Shown here: positions 1-7,763 of the stretch, piece by piece
Position numbering within the stretch: position 1 is the first letter of the stretch
How the letters are laid out: every line of letters starts with the position of its first letter
Origin: an uncultured Arenicella sp.
Lineage (GTDB): Bacteria > Pseudomonadota > Gammaproteobacteria > Arenicellales > Arenicellaceae
DNA length: 34,187 bases
Direction of reading: 5' to 3'
Assembly: GCA_937973905.1 (NCBI GenBank)
Contig: CALJJR010000156.1
Location: 1-34,187 of the forward strand
The notes under the pieces: generated by a model
The model's database searches: none
What the model was told of the DNA's origin: nothing
What the model saw: only the letters and a program-made list of their open reading frames with translations
Position numbers and translations under genes: made by a program

Positions 1-46
1 AGTGCGAGCTTAAGCATCTTGTTAATAAAGCTAACGGGTGTTGAAC

Positions 47-565
47 ATGTTAAGAGTCGGTTTTTGCTTGTTGTTGGTCTTGCTGATTGCGGGCTGTGCC
101 CAGCATGGCAGCGCTTGGAACCTATTGTTGAGTCATGATGCTAGTGGAAAAGTAAGCCATGGAACGCAAGCAAGCTTGGTGGCCGCTATTCGCCAAGGTT
201 GCCAGCTCCGAGTGGCTTGGGGTGCACGCCGAAAAGCCGATCCCAGCCGAACCATAGAACATACTGCCACACCGCAATGGGTGTCAGTGCGAGATGGAGC
301 GAATGTCGAAATTCAGATTGGTGGCTTCATGGCGAACCAGCGCGTATTGGGAGAACCCGTGGAATACCATCCTCGTTACGAGCGCTTTGGTGGCACCAAT
401 GCAGCGGTTATGTGGCGCGCGGGATTAAAAACAGACGGCAGCTTCAATGCCATTTGGTATCGACCTGATACGGGTGCCTTAGTTGAGAGAATCCCGCAAA
501 ACCATCCAATGAAATGGTTTGCGGATTGTCAGCCGGGTGAGGCAGAAGCTTTGTTTCCTGATTAG
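47..565 (+). CDS. Small putative lipoprotein of unknown function
   Basis: The protein is about 172 aa and begins with a hydrophobic segment ending in LLIAGC, a good lipobox, so export and lipidation at that Cys are likely. The frame is open from a GTG at 38, but the ATG at 47 gives a normal short signal peptide and is preferred. The mature part is soluble, with a Trp/Arg-rich middle and a second Cys near the C-terminus (ADCQPGE). I recognise no catalytic motif and cannot assign a family. It stands alone, and the next gene is on the opposite strand. Lipoprotein call fairly sure; function unknown. Confidence 0.7.
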   Translation: MLRVGFCLLLVLLIAGCAQHGSAWNLLLSHDASGKVSHGTQASLVAAIRQGCQLRVAWGARRKADPSRTIEHTATPQWVSVRDGANVEIQIGGFMANQRVLGEPVEYHPRYERFGGTNAAVMWRAGLKTDGSFNAIWYRPDTGALVERIPQNHPMKWFADCQPGEAEALFPD

Positions 566-608
566 GAAATTTGAAGCATCAAATAGGGTAGAGAAGCCGA
601 GATAGATG

Positions 609-639
609 CGTCATTGCGAACGAACGTGAAGCAATCTTC
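609..639. repeat. Partial copy of a dispersed CATTGCGA...GCAATC-type intergenic repeat
   Basis: This intergenic stretch contains CGTCATTGCGAACGAACGTG followed by AAGCAATCTTC. It has the ATTGC...GCAAT inverted ends of a repeat that I recall from intergenic DNA of many proteobacteria. It lies between the lipoprotein gene and the ETF-QO terminator. The resemblance is recognised from memory, not from a search. Confidence 0.45.
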
Positions 640-673
640 TTGCTTGTACGTTTTTGCTGTGGTCGAAGGCGCC

Positions 674-704
674 AAATTATAAAAGCCCCGAAAATTCGGG
701 GCTT
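674..704 (-). terminator. Rho-independent terminator of the ETF-QO gene
   Basis: AAGCCCCGA (683-691) pairs with TCGGGGCTT (696-704) around a four-base loop. Read on the minus strand, the stem is followed by a T-rich tail at 674-682. It sits 8 bp beyond the ETF-QO stop codon. Confidence 0.85.
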
Positions 705-711
705 GTTAATG

Positions 712-2367
712 TTACATATTTGAGTAGCTCGGCCCGCCGCCGCCTTCTGGCGCAATCCAAACAATGTTTTGCGTTGGGTCCTTGATGTCGCAGGTTTTGC
801 AATGGATGCAATTCTGCCCATTTATCTGTAGCGCCGGTTTGCCCTCATTTTCACCAACGATTTCGTAAACGCCAGCCGGGCAATAGCGTTGCTCAGGCGC
901 GGCGAATTTGTTGTAGTTGATATCAATCGGCACGGTTTGGTCTTTCAACGTAAGATGACAAAAAATATCCTCCTCGTGATAGGTATTCGATAAAAATACT
1001 GAGGAAGGCTTGTCGAAGCTAAGTTTGCCATCGGGTTTGGCGTATTCGATTTTTTCGCACTCCGATGCTGGCTTCAGAGAATCATGGTCTGCATGGTCAT
1101 CGTGCAGAGTGGGCAGCATGCCGCCGAGAATCTGCTCTACAAAGCCATAGGTGCCGCCCAGCCATGCACCGAACTTATGTAATGCGGGAACAAAAGAACG
1201 CGTCTTTTTGAGTTCTTTCCCGGCCCAAGAGGCGCGGAAATCGGCATCAAATTGATCCAAGGTTTGGCCTGCCTCACCACCGTTTGAGAGGTGGTTAAAT
1301 AGGGTTTGCGCTGCCACCATGCCGGATTTCATCGCGGTATGTGTGCCTTTGATCTTAGCTGGGTTCATGGTGCCGGCATTACAGCCAACCATCAAGCCGC
1401 CAGGAAAACTCATCTTGCCGAGTGAATTCCAACCGCCTTTACTGAGCGCTCTTGCGCCATAGCCGAGTCGTTTGCCGCCTTCCAACACTTTGGCGAACTC
1501 TGGATGATGCTTTAAGCGTTGGAATTCGTCGAACGGGCTCAGGTGTGGGTTTTCATAGTTGAGGTCAACGATAAGACCTAGAGTGACCATATTATCTTCT
1601 AGATGGTATAGGAAGCCGCCGCCGGTGGCGTTTTTAGACAATGGCCAGCCAGAGCAATGAAATACCATGCCCGGCTCATGATTCTCTGCTTTGACTTCCC
1701 AAAGTTCTTTAAAGCCAATGCCATAGTGTTGTGCATCGGCGTCTTGACGTAGGTCGAACTTCTCGTTGAGTTCTTTACCCAGTTGGCCACGACAACCTTC
1801 GGCAAAAACGGTGTATTTGGCGTGTAGCTCCATGCCCGGCTCAAAGCTTGGTTTATGGTTGCCTTCAGGGTCGACACCGTTGTTCGGTGTTGCAACCCCT
1901 TTAACGCTGCCATCTTCGTGATAGAGCACTTCAGCTCCAGCGAAGCCTGGGTAAATTTCTATTCCTAATGCCTCTGCTTGTTCACCAAGCCAACGAACGA
2001 CATTACCTAGGCTCACCACGTAATTGCCCTTGTTGTGCATTGCTGGCGGAATCATTAGACCAGGAAATTTAAATGTGCCGTTTTCCTTCAGCATGTGCAT
2101 TTCGTCGCGCTTGACGGGTGTATTCAGCGGCGCACCATCTTCTTGCCAATTGGGCAAAAGCTCATTCAGAGCGGTTGGTTCGATGACTGCGCCCGATAAA
2201 ATATGCGCGCCCACTTCAGCACTTTTTTCCAGCAGGCAGATGGTGAGCTCTTGCTCGGCCGCGTCGGCAAGTTGTTTTAGTTTGATGGCAGTTGCCATGC
2301 CAGCGGGGCCACCGCCCACGATGACAACATCATATTCCATGCTTTCACGTTGAATTGCGTCGCTCAT
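712..2367 (-). CDS. etfD: Electron transfer flavoprotein-ubiquinone oxidoreductase (ETF-QO)
   Basis: This is a 551-aa protein of the usual ETF-QO length. An N-terminal FAD-binding motif (VVIVGGGPAGMATA, residues about 14-27) opens the flavoprotein domain. The C-terminus carries the single 4Fe-4S cluster ligands in CPAGVYE and CIHCKTCDIKDP and ends in the family-typical GGGGPSYSNM. The enzyme takes electrons from reduced ETF, itself reduced by acyl-CoA dehydrogenases, and passes them to membrane ubiquinone. It lies 21 bp downstream of a GntR/FCD regulator on the same strand, and etfBA is divergent beyond that regulator, so all three ETF components appear to be one regulatory unit. No Tat signal is seen, as expected. 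Assignment very secure. Confidence 0.97.
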   Translation of the reverse strand: MSDAIQRESMEYDVVIVGGGPAGMATAIKLKQLADAAEQELTICLLEKSAEVGAHILSGAVIEPTALNELLPNWQEDGAPLNTPVKRDEMHMLKENGTFKFPGLMIPPAMHNKGNYVVSLGNVVRWLGEQAEALGIEIYPGFAGAEVLYHEDGSVKGVATPNNGVDPEGNHKPSFEPGMELHAKYTVFAEGCRGQLGKELNEKFDLRQDADAQHYGIGFKELWEVKAENHEPGMVFHCSGWPLSKNATGGGFLYHLEDNMVTLGLIVDLNYENPHLSPFDEFQRLKHHPEFAKVLEGGKRLGYGARALSKGGWNSLGKMSFPGGLMVGCNAGTMNPAKIKGTHTAMKSGMVAAQTLFNHLSNGGEAGQTLDQFDADFRASWAGKELKKTRSFVPALHKFGAWLGGTYGFVEQILGGMLPTLHDDHADHDSLKPASECEKIEYAKPDGKLSFDKPSSVFLSNTYHEEDIFCHLTLKDQTVPIDINYNKFAAPEQRYCPAGVYEIVGENEGKPALQINGQNCIHCKTCDIKDPTQNIVWIAPEGGGGPSYSNM

Positions 2368-2388
2368 TTTTCTATCTCCAGTGTGTAC

Positions 2389-3090
2389 TTATGAGTCGAT
2401 TTCGGTCTGATTGGAAGCGCGTTCCAACCGCTGTTTTATTCTGTCTCTCGCATGCACGATATGTCTGCGCATAGTCACTTCAGCAAGTACTGGGTCTCGC
2501 TGCTCAATCGCATACACGATTTGTCGGTGTTCGATCAAAGAGTTTGTGCTGCTGTGTTTGGCGGCCAGAGTTTGGTAGCGAAACATCTTTATTAAATGGT
2601 AAATCTCTTCGAGCAGCGCATGCGTTATGACTTTATTTTGGCTGCCTCGGATCACCAGTTCGTGAAAAGCGTAATCGCTTTCGGCCGGCACATGGGCACC
2701 ATCGTTCTCACGCATTTGTTTGGTTTGTGCGTCGATTAGTCGATGAAGTTCATCAATTTCCGCTGAGCTCATGACTTGGGCAGCGAGGGCCACGGCTTTG
2801 CTTTCCAGCGCTTCTCGCGCGTCGTAGATTTGTAAAATCAAATCTGCGTCCAGCGTGACTACTCGCACCCCTTGTTGCGGGCGGTGGCTGACTAAGTTCA
2901 TTCCTTCGAGCCTGCGAATGGCTTCTCTAAGTGGGCCGCGGCTCACGTCGAAACGTTTGGCTAATTTGGTCTCACTTAAGCGGCTGCCTTGTTTGATCTC
3001 TCCAGTAATGATGGCGTCGCGCAAGCTTGAGGTCAGCTCGCTGTTAAGCGAGCTGGCACGCACGGTCGGATTGCTGAGAGAGGAATTCAT
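2389..3090 (-). CDS. GntR-family (FadR/FCD subfamily) transcriptional regulator
   Basis: The 233-aa protein has an N-terminal winged helix (KLAKRFDVSRGPLREAIRRLEGMN, then the wing HRPQQGVRV). An all-helical FCD ligand-binding domain follows, with Asp/His residues (DYAFHELV, EHRQIV, RRHIVHARD) typical of its metal/ligand pocket. FCD regulators usually repress metabolic genes and are released by an acid or acyl ligand. Sitting between ETF-QO and the divergent etfBA genes, it most likely controls all of them. The ATG at 3090 lacks a clear Shine-Dalgarno and lies only a few bases from the predicted transcription start, so the message could be leaderless; a GTG at codon 10 is an alternative. Ligand unknown; a fatty-acid-derived molecule is an inference from context. 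Confidence 0.9.
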   Translation of the reverse strand: MNSSLSNPTVRASSLNSELTSSLRDAIITGEIKQGSRLSETKLAKRFDVSRGPLREAIRRLEGMNLVSHRPQQGVRVVTLDADLILQIYDAREALESKAVALAAQVMSSAEIDELHRLIDAQTKQMRENDGAHVPAESDYAFHELVIRGSQNKVITHALLEEIYHLIKMFRYQTLAAKHSSTNSLIEHRQIVYAIEQRDPVLAEVTMRRHIVHARDRIKQRLERASNQTEIDS

Positions 3091-3096
3091 GGATCA

Positions 3097-3124
3097 AGCA
3101 TAGTCCAAGATGGAAAAATGTCAA
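3097..3124 (-). promoter_or_regulatory. Predicted promoter of the gntR-etfD transcript
   Basis: On the minus strand, TTGACA (complement of 3119-3124) and TATGCT (complement of 3097-3102) are separated by 16 bp. The -35 box lies inside the palindrome at 3116-3129, so regulator binding there would block this promoter. Confidence 0.55.
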
Positions 3125-3129
3125 CATTT
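3116..3129. promoter_or_regulatory. Candidate GntR operator O1
   Basis: AAATGT-CA-ACATTT is a perfect 6-bp inverted repeat with a 2-bp centre. Its first 11 bases (AAATGTCAACA) recur exactly at 3178-3188. It overlaps the -35 box of the minus-strand promoter. Short AT-rich palindromes of this kind are typical FCD-regulator sites. Confidence 0.5.
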
Positions 3130-3177
3130 ACGATTTTTATGGTCGCAATTAGGGCATAAGTGCGCTCATTTCAATTT

Positions 3178-3196
3178 AAATGTCAACAATCGTTGA
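3178..3196. promoter_or_regulatory. Candidate GntR operator O2
   Basis: AAATGTCAACA is repeated here, within TCAAC-AATC-GTTGA (3183-3196), a perfect 5-bp inverted repeat. The right half overlaps the -35 box of the plus-strand etfB promoter. It lies 62 bp, about six helical turns, from the matching motif at 3116. Confidence 0.5.
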
Positions 3197-3221
3197 TTTG
3201 CTTGTTCTCATCTCCTAGAAT
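3193..3221 (+). promoter_or_regulatory. Predicted promoter of etfBA
   Basis: TTGATT (3193-3198) and TAGAAT (3216-3221) are separated by 17 bp, a good sigma-70 pattern. This predicts a start near 3228 and a leader of about 65 nt that contains the hairpin at 3241-3264. Confidence 0.55.
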
Positions 3222-3240
3222 GCTTCCACACAAATTCGTA

Positions 3241-3264
3241 CCGCTTGCTGCGACCAGCAAGCGG
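3241..3264 (+). other. Hairpin in the etfB 5' leader
   Basis: CCGCTTGCT (3241-3249) pairs perfectly with AGCAAGCGG (3256-3264) around a 6-nt loop. No T-tract follows, so it is not a classical terminator. It ends 17 nt before the GGAG at 3284-3287, so it could protect the message end or influence translation. Confidence 0.5.
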
Positions 3265-3292
3265 TGTAATAAAAACCCCAGATGGAGTTCCC

Positions 3293-4042
3293 ATGAAAAT
3301 TTTGGTGCCAGTAAAACGGGTTATTGATGCCTATGTGAGCATTCGCGTTAAAAGCGACGGTTCCGGTGTTGATACCAACAATGTAAAAATGTCACTCAAC
3401 CCTTTTTGTGAAATCGCCTTAGAAGAAGCAATTCGTCTTAAGGAAGCCGGTACCGCCAGCGAGGTAGTGCTGGTAAGTGTTGGTTCAGGCGACATCGATA
3501 CAGTAATTCGTTCAGGATTAGCCATGGGCGCTGATCGCGCTATCAGAGTTGATGCTGAAGACGATCTTGAGCCATTGGCGATTGCAAAGATTCTCAAGCA
3601 CGTTGTTGAGCAAGAAGAAGCTGGTCTTGTTATTACTGGTAAGCAATCGATTGACGGCGACAATAATCAAACTGGTCAAATGTTGTCCGCTCTCTTGGAC
3701 TGGCCGCAAGCGACCTTTGCTTCTGAAGTTGCGCTGGACGGTTCTGATGCCAAAGTGACTCGTGAGATCGATGGAGGTCTGGAGACTGTTGCTTTATCTC
3801 TGCCTGCGGTTGTCACCACCGATTTGCGTTTGAATGAGCCTCGTTACCCAACCCTGCCAAACATTATGAAGGCCAAAAAGAAGCCGCTTGATGTGATTGC
3901 GCTGGCTGATACTGGCGTTGATGCAACAAAACGCAATACAGTAGTTAATGTAAGCCCTCCGGAAGAACGTTCTGCCGGAATTATGGTCGAATCGGTTGAG
4001 CAGTTGATCGATAAACTCAAAAACGAAGCGAAAGTTATTTAG
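3293..4042 (+). CDS. etfB: Electron transfer flavoprotein beta subunit
   Basis: The reading frame is open from 3245, but the ATG at 3293 is preceded by GATGGAG and gives the family-typical start [20 protein letters not shown] (249 aa). Characteristic segments include [18 protein letters not shown], the AMP/FAD-binding [15 protein letters not shown], and the signature region [30 protein letters not shown]. EtfB forms a soluble heterodimer with EtfA that accepts electrons from acyl-CoA dehydrogenases and hands them to ETF-QO. It is 9 bp upstream of etfA in one operon. Confidence 0.97.
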   Translation: MKILVPVKRVIDAYVSIRVKSDGSGVDTNNVKMSLNPFCEIALEEAIRLKEAGTASEVVLVSVGSGDIDTVIRSGLAMGADRAIRVDAEDDLEPLAIAKILKHVVEQEEAGLVITGKQSIDGDNNQTGQMLSALLDWPQATFASEVALDGSDAKVTREIDGGLETVALSLPAVVTTDLRLNEPRYPTLPNIMKAKKKPLDVIALADTGVDATKRNTVVNVSPPEERSAGIMVESVEQLIDKLKNEAKVI

Positions 4043-4051
4043 GAGAGTGTC

Positions 4052-4978
4052 ATGAGTATTTTAGTAATTGCAGAACACGATAATTCAGAGTTGCACGTCT
4101 CCACGCTCAATACTGTGACAGCGGCAACTCAAATGGGTGACGATGTGCACGTATTGGTCGCTGGTAGTGGAGCAGGCGATGTTGCCGCACAAGCGGCGAA
4201 AGTGTCTGGTGTGGGTAAGGTCGTCCATGCCGATGCAGATCACTACAAAGATGCGGTCACTACTGAGCTGTCAGATTTGATCGTTGGTTTAGCAGGTGAC
4301 TATAGTCATATTGTTGCCGGTGCCACTACAACAGGTAAAGACTTGATGCCGCGCGTAGCGGCCTTGCTAGATTCCGCTCAAATATCAGACATTATTGCCG
4401 TGGATTCTGCCGATACATTCAAACGGCCGATTTATGCAGGCAATGCTATTGCCACCGTGCAGAATGCTGACGCCAAAAAAGTTATTACAGTGCGCCCCAC
4501 GGGCTTTGATGCCGCTGCTACCGACGGCTCTGCTGAGGTTGCTACGGTGGAAGCATCGGCTGAAAACGGATCAACTAAGGTCGTTGGCCGAGAATTGACG
4601 GTTTCTGAACGTCCAGATCTTGGCGCAGCGAGTATCGTTGTTTCTGGTGGCCGTGGTGTGGGTAGTGCAGAGAACTTTAAGATCATTGAAGGCTTGGCCG
4701 ATAAGCTTGGTGCCGCAGTAGGTGCCTCGCGAGCGGCCGTTGATGCTGGGTATGTGCCCAACGACTATCAGGTTGGTCAAACCGGTAAAGTGGTTGCGCC
4801 AAATCTCTATGTTGCGGTTGGTATTTCCGGCGCGATTCAGCACTTGGCAGGTATGAAAGACAGTAAAGTTATCGTAGCCATCAATAAGGATGAAGAAGCG
4901 CCGATTTTTCAGGTTGCTGACTACGGCCTGGTTGCGGATTTATTTGAAGCGGTACCTGAAATGGTTTCGCAACTGTAG
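4052..4978 (+). CDS. etfA: Electron transfer flavoprotein alpha subunit
   Basis: This 308-aa protein has an N-terminal ETF alpha/beta domain and a C-terminal FAD-binding domain. The FAD domain is recognisable from [15 protein letters not shown] and the ETF-alpha signature [27 protein letters not shown] sits just upstream of the ATG. With EtfB it carries electrons from beta-oxidation dehydrogenases to ETF-QO. A strong terminator lies about 85 bp downstream, closing the etfBA unit. Confidence 0.97.
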   Translation: MSILVIAEHDNSELHVSTLNTVTAATQMGDDVHVLVAGSGAGDVAAQAAKVSGVGKVVHADADHYKDAVTTELSDLIVGLAGDYSHIVAGATTTGKDLMPRVAALLDSAQISDIIAVDSADTFKRPIYAGNAIATVQNADAKKVITVRPTGFDAAATDGSAEVATVEASAENGSTKVVGRELTVSERPDLGAASIVVSGGRGVGSAENFKIIEGLADKLGAAVGASRAAVDAGYVPNDYQVGQTGKVVAPNLYVAVGISGAIQHLAGMKDSKVIVAINKDEEAPIFQVADYGLVADLFEAVPEMVSQL

Positions 4979-5062
4979 TTCGCTTGATATACGCAATAGT
5001 GCTGAACTTGCTCTTCGTTAAACGCTGAGCCGGCGACTATTTCGCTAGATCAGAATAAAAAG

Positions 5063-5093
5063 GCCTCGAGATGATCTCTCGGGGCTTTTTTTT
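5063..5093 (+). terminator. Rho-independent terminator of etfBA
   Basis: GCCTCGAGA (5063-5071) pairs with TCTCGGGGC (5077-5085), with one G-T wobble and a 5-nt loop. Eight T residues follow at 5086-5093. Confidence 0.85.
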
Positions 5094-5106
5094 GGTTTTG
5101 CTTGCC

Positions 5107-5134
5107 TTGGTCTTATCCTCAAAATAGCTATAAT
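5107..5134 (+). promoter_or_regulatory. Predicted promoter of the GAPDH operon
   Basis: A consensus TATAAT (5129-5134) has TTGGTC (5107-5112) upstream with a 16-bp spacer. The predicted leader is about 60 nt. Confidence 0.55.
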
Positions 5135-5158
5135 CCGCGCTCCACGAAAAATCCTCCC

Positions 5159-5178
5159 GGCTCTGTAGTCACAGAGCC
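5159..5178 (+). other. Hairpin in the GAPDH 5' leader
   Basis: GGCTCTGT (5159-5166) pairs perfectly with ACAGAGCC (5171-5178) across a 4-nt loop. It is followed by a short A-rich stretch and the Shine-Dalgarno GAGG at 5193-5196. No T-tract follows. Confidence 0.45.
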
Positions 5179-5202
5179 AGACATACAAATACGAGGTCAA
5201 CT

Positions 5203-6657
5203 ATGACTCGCGAACTAAGTAAACGACATTTACATGATTGGAATCATAAGCAGGCGCTGGCCGAAAAGATGATTCCCCTAATTGGCACGCTTTACCGCGG
5301 GCCGAGTGTCGTATTAAGGGTGTTTGGTCAAAAGGTAATGAATGCCTCGACCATCGCTATTGTTAAGGCTCACCGGCACGGCAAGTTGATCGTCGGTGAA
5401 GAGCTGGACATGGATCGCAGTTTTGAAATGCTGCAAGTGATTGCCACAATGGACCTGCGCCCATGTCGATTGGACCTTGGGAAGCTATGCCACGAGTACC
5501 TACATCAAGAGAGCTACGCAGATATGCAGAGCTTTCTGGATTTTCGTTTATCTGAGCTATTAGGTGAAGAAGAGGATTCGGATCATGACTCGCACGACGT
5601 TGTGCTGTATGGGTTCGGCCGCATCGGGCGTATCCTCGCGCGGCTACTTATCGATCGAACCGGCACCGGTGCCAAACTTCGTTTGCGAGGTGTGGTGGTG
5701 CGTGCTAAAGGTAACGTTGAACAAGATCTGTTGAAGCGCGCAGAATTGTTGCGCAGAGATTCGATTCACGGTGAATTTGATGGTGCCATTCGGGTTGATG
5801 AAGAAGCACGCGCGATTATCGCCAACGGAAACTATATTCAGTTTATCTACGCCAACTCACCGGCTGAGGTTGACTACACAAAGTACGGGATTGAGGATGC
5901 TCTGGTTGTTGATAACACCGGCATTTGGAAAGACGAGGCTGGCTTAGGGCAACATACTTCTTGTCCAGGCGCGTCGAAAGCGCTGCTTACCGCGCCAGCA
6001 AAGGGTGATATTAAGAATATTGTGTATGGCATCAACGACGATTTGATTGAAGCCAGCGACACCATTCTCTGCGCAGCTTCCTGCACCACCAATGCTATCG
6101 TTCCGCCGCTAAAGGTGATTCATGATGAATACGGAATTGTCAGCGGTCACGTCGAAACAATTCATTCTTACACCAACGATCAAAATCTGATCGACAATTA
6201 CCATAAAGCGGAACGCCGTGGGCGCAGCGCACCACTGAACATGGTGATTACATCGACGGGTGCTGCCAAAGCGGTGGCGAAAGTGTTGCCCAATCTGGCG
6301 GGCAAATTGACGGGCAATGCGATTCGAGTCCCGACCCCTAATGTGTCGATGGCGGTAATGAACCTCAATCTCGCCAAAGAGGTGACGGCAGAAGAGCTGA
6401 ACGAATTCTTCGAAAATATCTCTTACCATTCGCCATTGCAGGAACAAATCGGCTTTACGTACTCAACTGAGGTGGTTTCATCAGACTTGGTGGGTTCGAC
6501 CCATGCAGGTGTGGTCGACGGCGGCGCCACGATCGCGGACGGAAGTCGCGTTGTGCTTTACGTTTGGTATGACAACGAAGCTGGCTACAGCAACCAGGTT
6601 GTTCGTATGATGCAAAAAGTTGTTGGCTTATCCATTGAATCACTGGCGGCTGGATGA
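5203..6657 (+). CDS. Long-form glyceraldehyde-3-phosphate dehydrogenase
   Basis: This 484-aa protein carries a full GAPDH after an extension of about 130 aa. The Rossmann motif GFGRIGR is at residues 137-143. DSIHG follows, then the catalytic ASCTTN with Cys294 and the base His321 in ETIHSYTNDQ. The C-terminal WYDNEAGYSNQVV is typical of the family. Standard GAPDH is about 335 aa; long versions of about 460-490 aa occur as second isozymes in gammaproteobacteria such as Pseudomonas. The reaction is interconversion of glyceraldehyde-3-phosphate and 1,3-bisphosphoglycerate; direction and cofactor preference cannot be read here, though a gluconeogenic role would suit growth on fatty acids. The stop overlaps the start of the next gene (ATGATGA), so the two are probably co-translated. 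Confidence 0.93.
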   Translation: MTRELSKRHLHDWNHKQALAEKMIPLIGTLYRGPSVVLRVFGQKVMNASTIAIVKAHRHGKLIVGEELDMDRSFEMLQVIATMDLRPCRLDLGKLCHEYLHQESYADMQSFLDFRLSELLGEEEDSDHDSHDVVLYGFGRIGRILARLLIDRTGTGAKLRLRGVVVRAKGNVEQDLLKRAELLRRDSIHGEFDGAIRVDEEARAIIANGNYIQFIYANSPAEVDYTKYGIEDALVVDNTGIWKDEAGLGQHTSCPGASKALLTAPAKGDIKNIVYGINDDLIEASDTILCAASCTTNAIVPPLKVIHDEYGIVSGHVETIHSYTNDQNLIDNYHKAERRGRSAPLNMVITSTGAAKAVAKVLPNLAGKLTGNAIRVPTPNVSMAVMNLNLAKEVTAEELNEFFENISYHSPLQEQIGFTYSTEVVSSDLVGSTHAGVVDGGATIADGSRVVLYVWYDNEAGYSNQVVRMMQKVVGLSIESLAAG

Positions 6658-7517
6658 TGAGAACAACGACGCTTGAAATCCGTGGCCTACAAACCAATGT
6701 GCAGGAATGGGGCGAGGAGGGTGCGCCAAAACTGTTTATGTTGCACGGCTGGATGGATTGCGGCGCTACGTTTAGCTACATGATGCCGAGCATTGCAGCG
6801 TGCTTTCATGTCATTGCGCCAGATTTGCGTGGCTTTGGAGACACCGACCATGCACCAGGCGGATATTGGTTTCCTGATTATTTTGCAGATCTCGAAGTAC
6901 TGCTTAACCACTATCAACCTCACGGTAAATTAGATCTGCTAGGGCATAGCATGGGTGGCAATATCGCGATGCTCTACGCCGGTATTAGGCCTGATCGTGT
7001 GGGGCGTTTGCTGAGTCTTGAAGCACTTGGATTGCCGCCCTCCGAACCGGCCGACAGCGTGCAAAAATATCGTAAATGGCTGACTGAAATTTTGAGTGAT
7101 GGAGAGAGCCGCGTTTATCCCAACGCAAACTTGTTAAAGCACTCGATATACAAAGGTAACCCACAACTTCCTGACCATATTATCGAAGACTTAGCAGAGC
7201 TATGGGGTAAGCCGGTGGGTGACGACGGTGCCATGATGTTAAAAGGTGATCACCGCCATCGCTACACCAATCCCGTGCGCTATAGCTTTGAAGATACGCA
7301 GCAAATCTGGCGAGAAGCATCGGCTAAAACCGGGCTGGTTATGGGTTTGAACTCGATGATGTATCAGCGGTTTCATGCCGCCGGAAGGGTCGAGCACGTA
7401 AAGGAGATATTCAATATCCAGCCGCAGCATTACTATGAAATTGAAAATTGCGGGCACATGTTGCATCTAGAGCATCCGCAACGGACGGCTGAGATTATTC
7501 TCGATTTTTATTCTTAA
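6654..7517 (+). CDS. Alpha/beta-fold hydrolase
   Basis: This protein is 287 aa, or 286 aa if the second ATG at 6657 is used. It shows the full alpha/beta hydrolase pattern: oxyanion strand-loop MLHGWMDCG, APDLRGFGDTD, nucleophile elbow GHSMGG (Ser99) and a C-terminal His in ENCGHMLHLEHP. It resembles serine-hydrolase-like (SERHL-type) esterases, but the substrate cannot be inferred. It overlaps the GAPDH stop codon by 4 bp, so it is translationally coupled to a central-carbon enzyme. A 59-bp tandem repeat begins 14 bp after its stop. Confidence 0.88.
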   Translation: MMRTTTLEIRGLQTNVQEWGEEGAPKLFMLHGWMDCGATFSYMMPSIAACFHVIAPDLRGFGDTDHAPGGYWFPDYFADLEVLLNHYQPHGKLDLLGHSMGGNIAMLYAGIRPDRVGRLLSLEALGLPPSEPADSVQKYRKWLTEILSDGESRVYPNANLLKHSIYKGNPQLPDHIIEDLAELWGKPVGDDGAMMLKGDHRHRYTNPVRYSFEDTQQIWREASAKTGLVMGLNSMMYQRFHAAGRVEHVKEIFNIQPQHYYEIENCGHMLHLEHPQRTAEIILDFYS

Positions 7518-7531
7518 TTCGTGCGTGCTTT

Positions 7532-7716
7532 TCTATTCGCTACGCTCGCGTTGCTCACGGCGTGCTTGCACGCCCGGGCTGAGGGCTCTTTCTATTCGCT
7601 ACGCTGGCGTTGCGCAGAGCGTGCATGCACGCCCGCGCTTAGGGCTCTTTCTTTCCGCTACGTTCGCGTTGCTCACGGCGTGCTTGCACACCCGCGCTGA
7701 GGGCTCTCTATTCGCT
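7532..7716. repeat. 59-bp tandem repeat, three copies plus a partial
   Basis: Copies begin with TCTATTCGCTACGCT or close variants at 7532, 7591 and 7650, exactly 59 bp apart, and a shortened start occurs at 7707. Each full copy contains CGTGC-NN-GCACG (7561-7572, 7620-7631, 7679-7690; the third has lost its last base pair) and ends in GCTGAGGGCTCT-like sequence. An 80-codon open frame across it is an artefact of the repeat. The array fills the gap between the convergent hydrolase and BepA-like genes, where no other terminator is visible. Confidence 0.8.
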
Positions 7717-7763
7717 TCGCTCGCGGCTTGCATGGGCGTTTTGAGGTATCGAACGTGTTGGTT

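Noticed and set aside
3245-3292. 16-codon N-terminal extension of EtfB
   Set aside because: The ATG at 3293 has a Shine-Dalgarno and the family-typical start MKILVPVKR; the extension covers the leader hairpin.
7532-7716. Possible CRISPR array
   Set aside because: The units are contiguous and similar along their whole 59 bp, with no unique spacers and no cas genes nearby.
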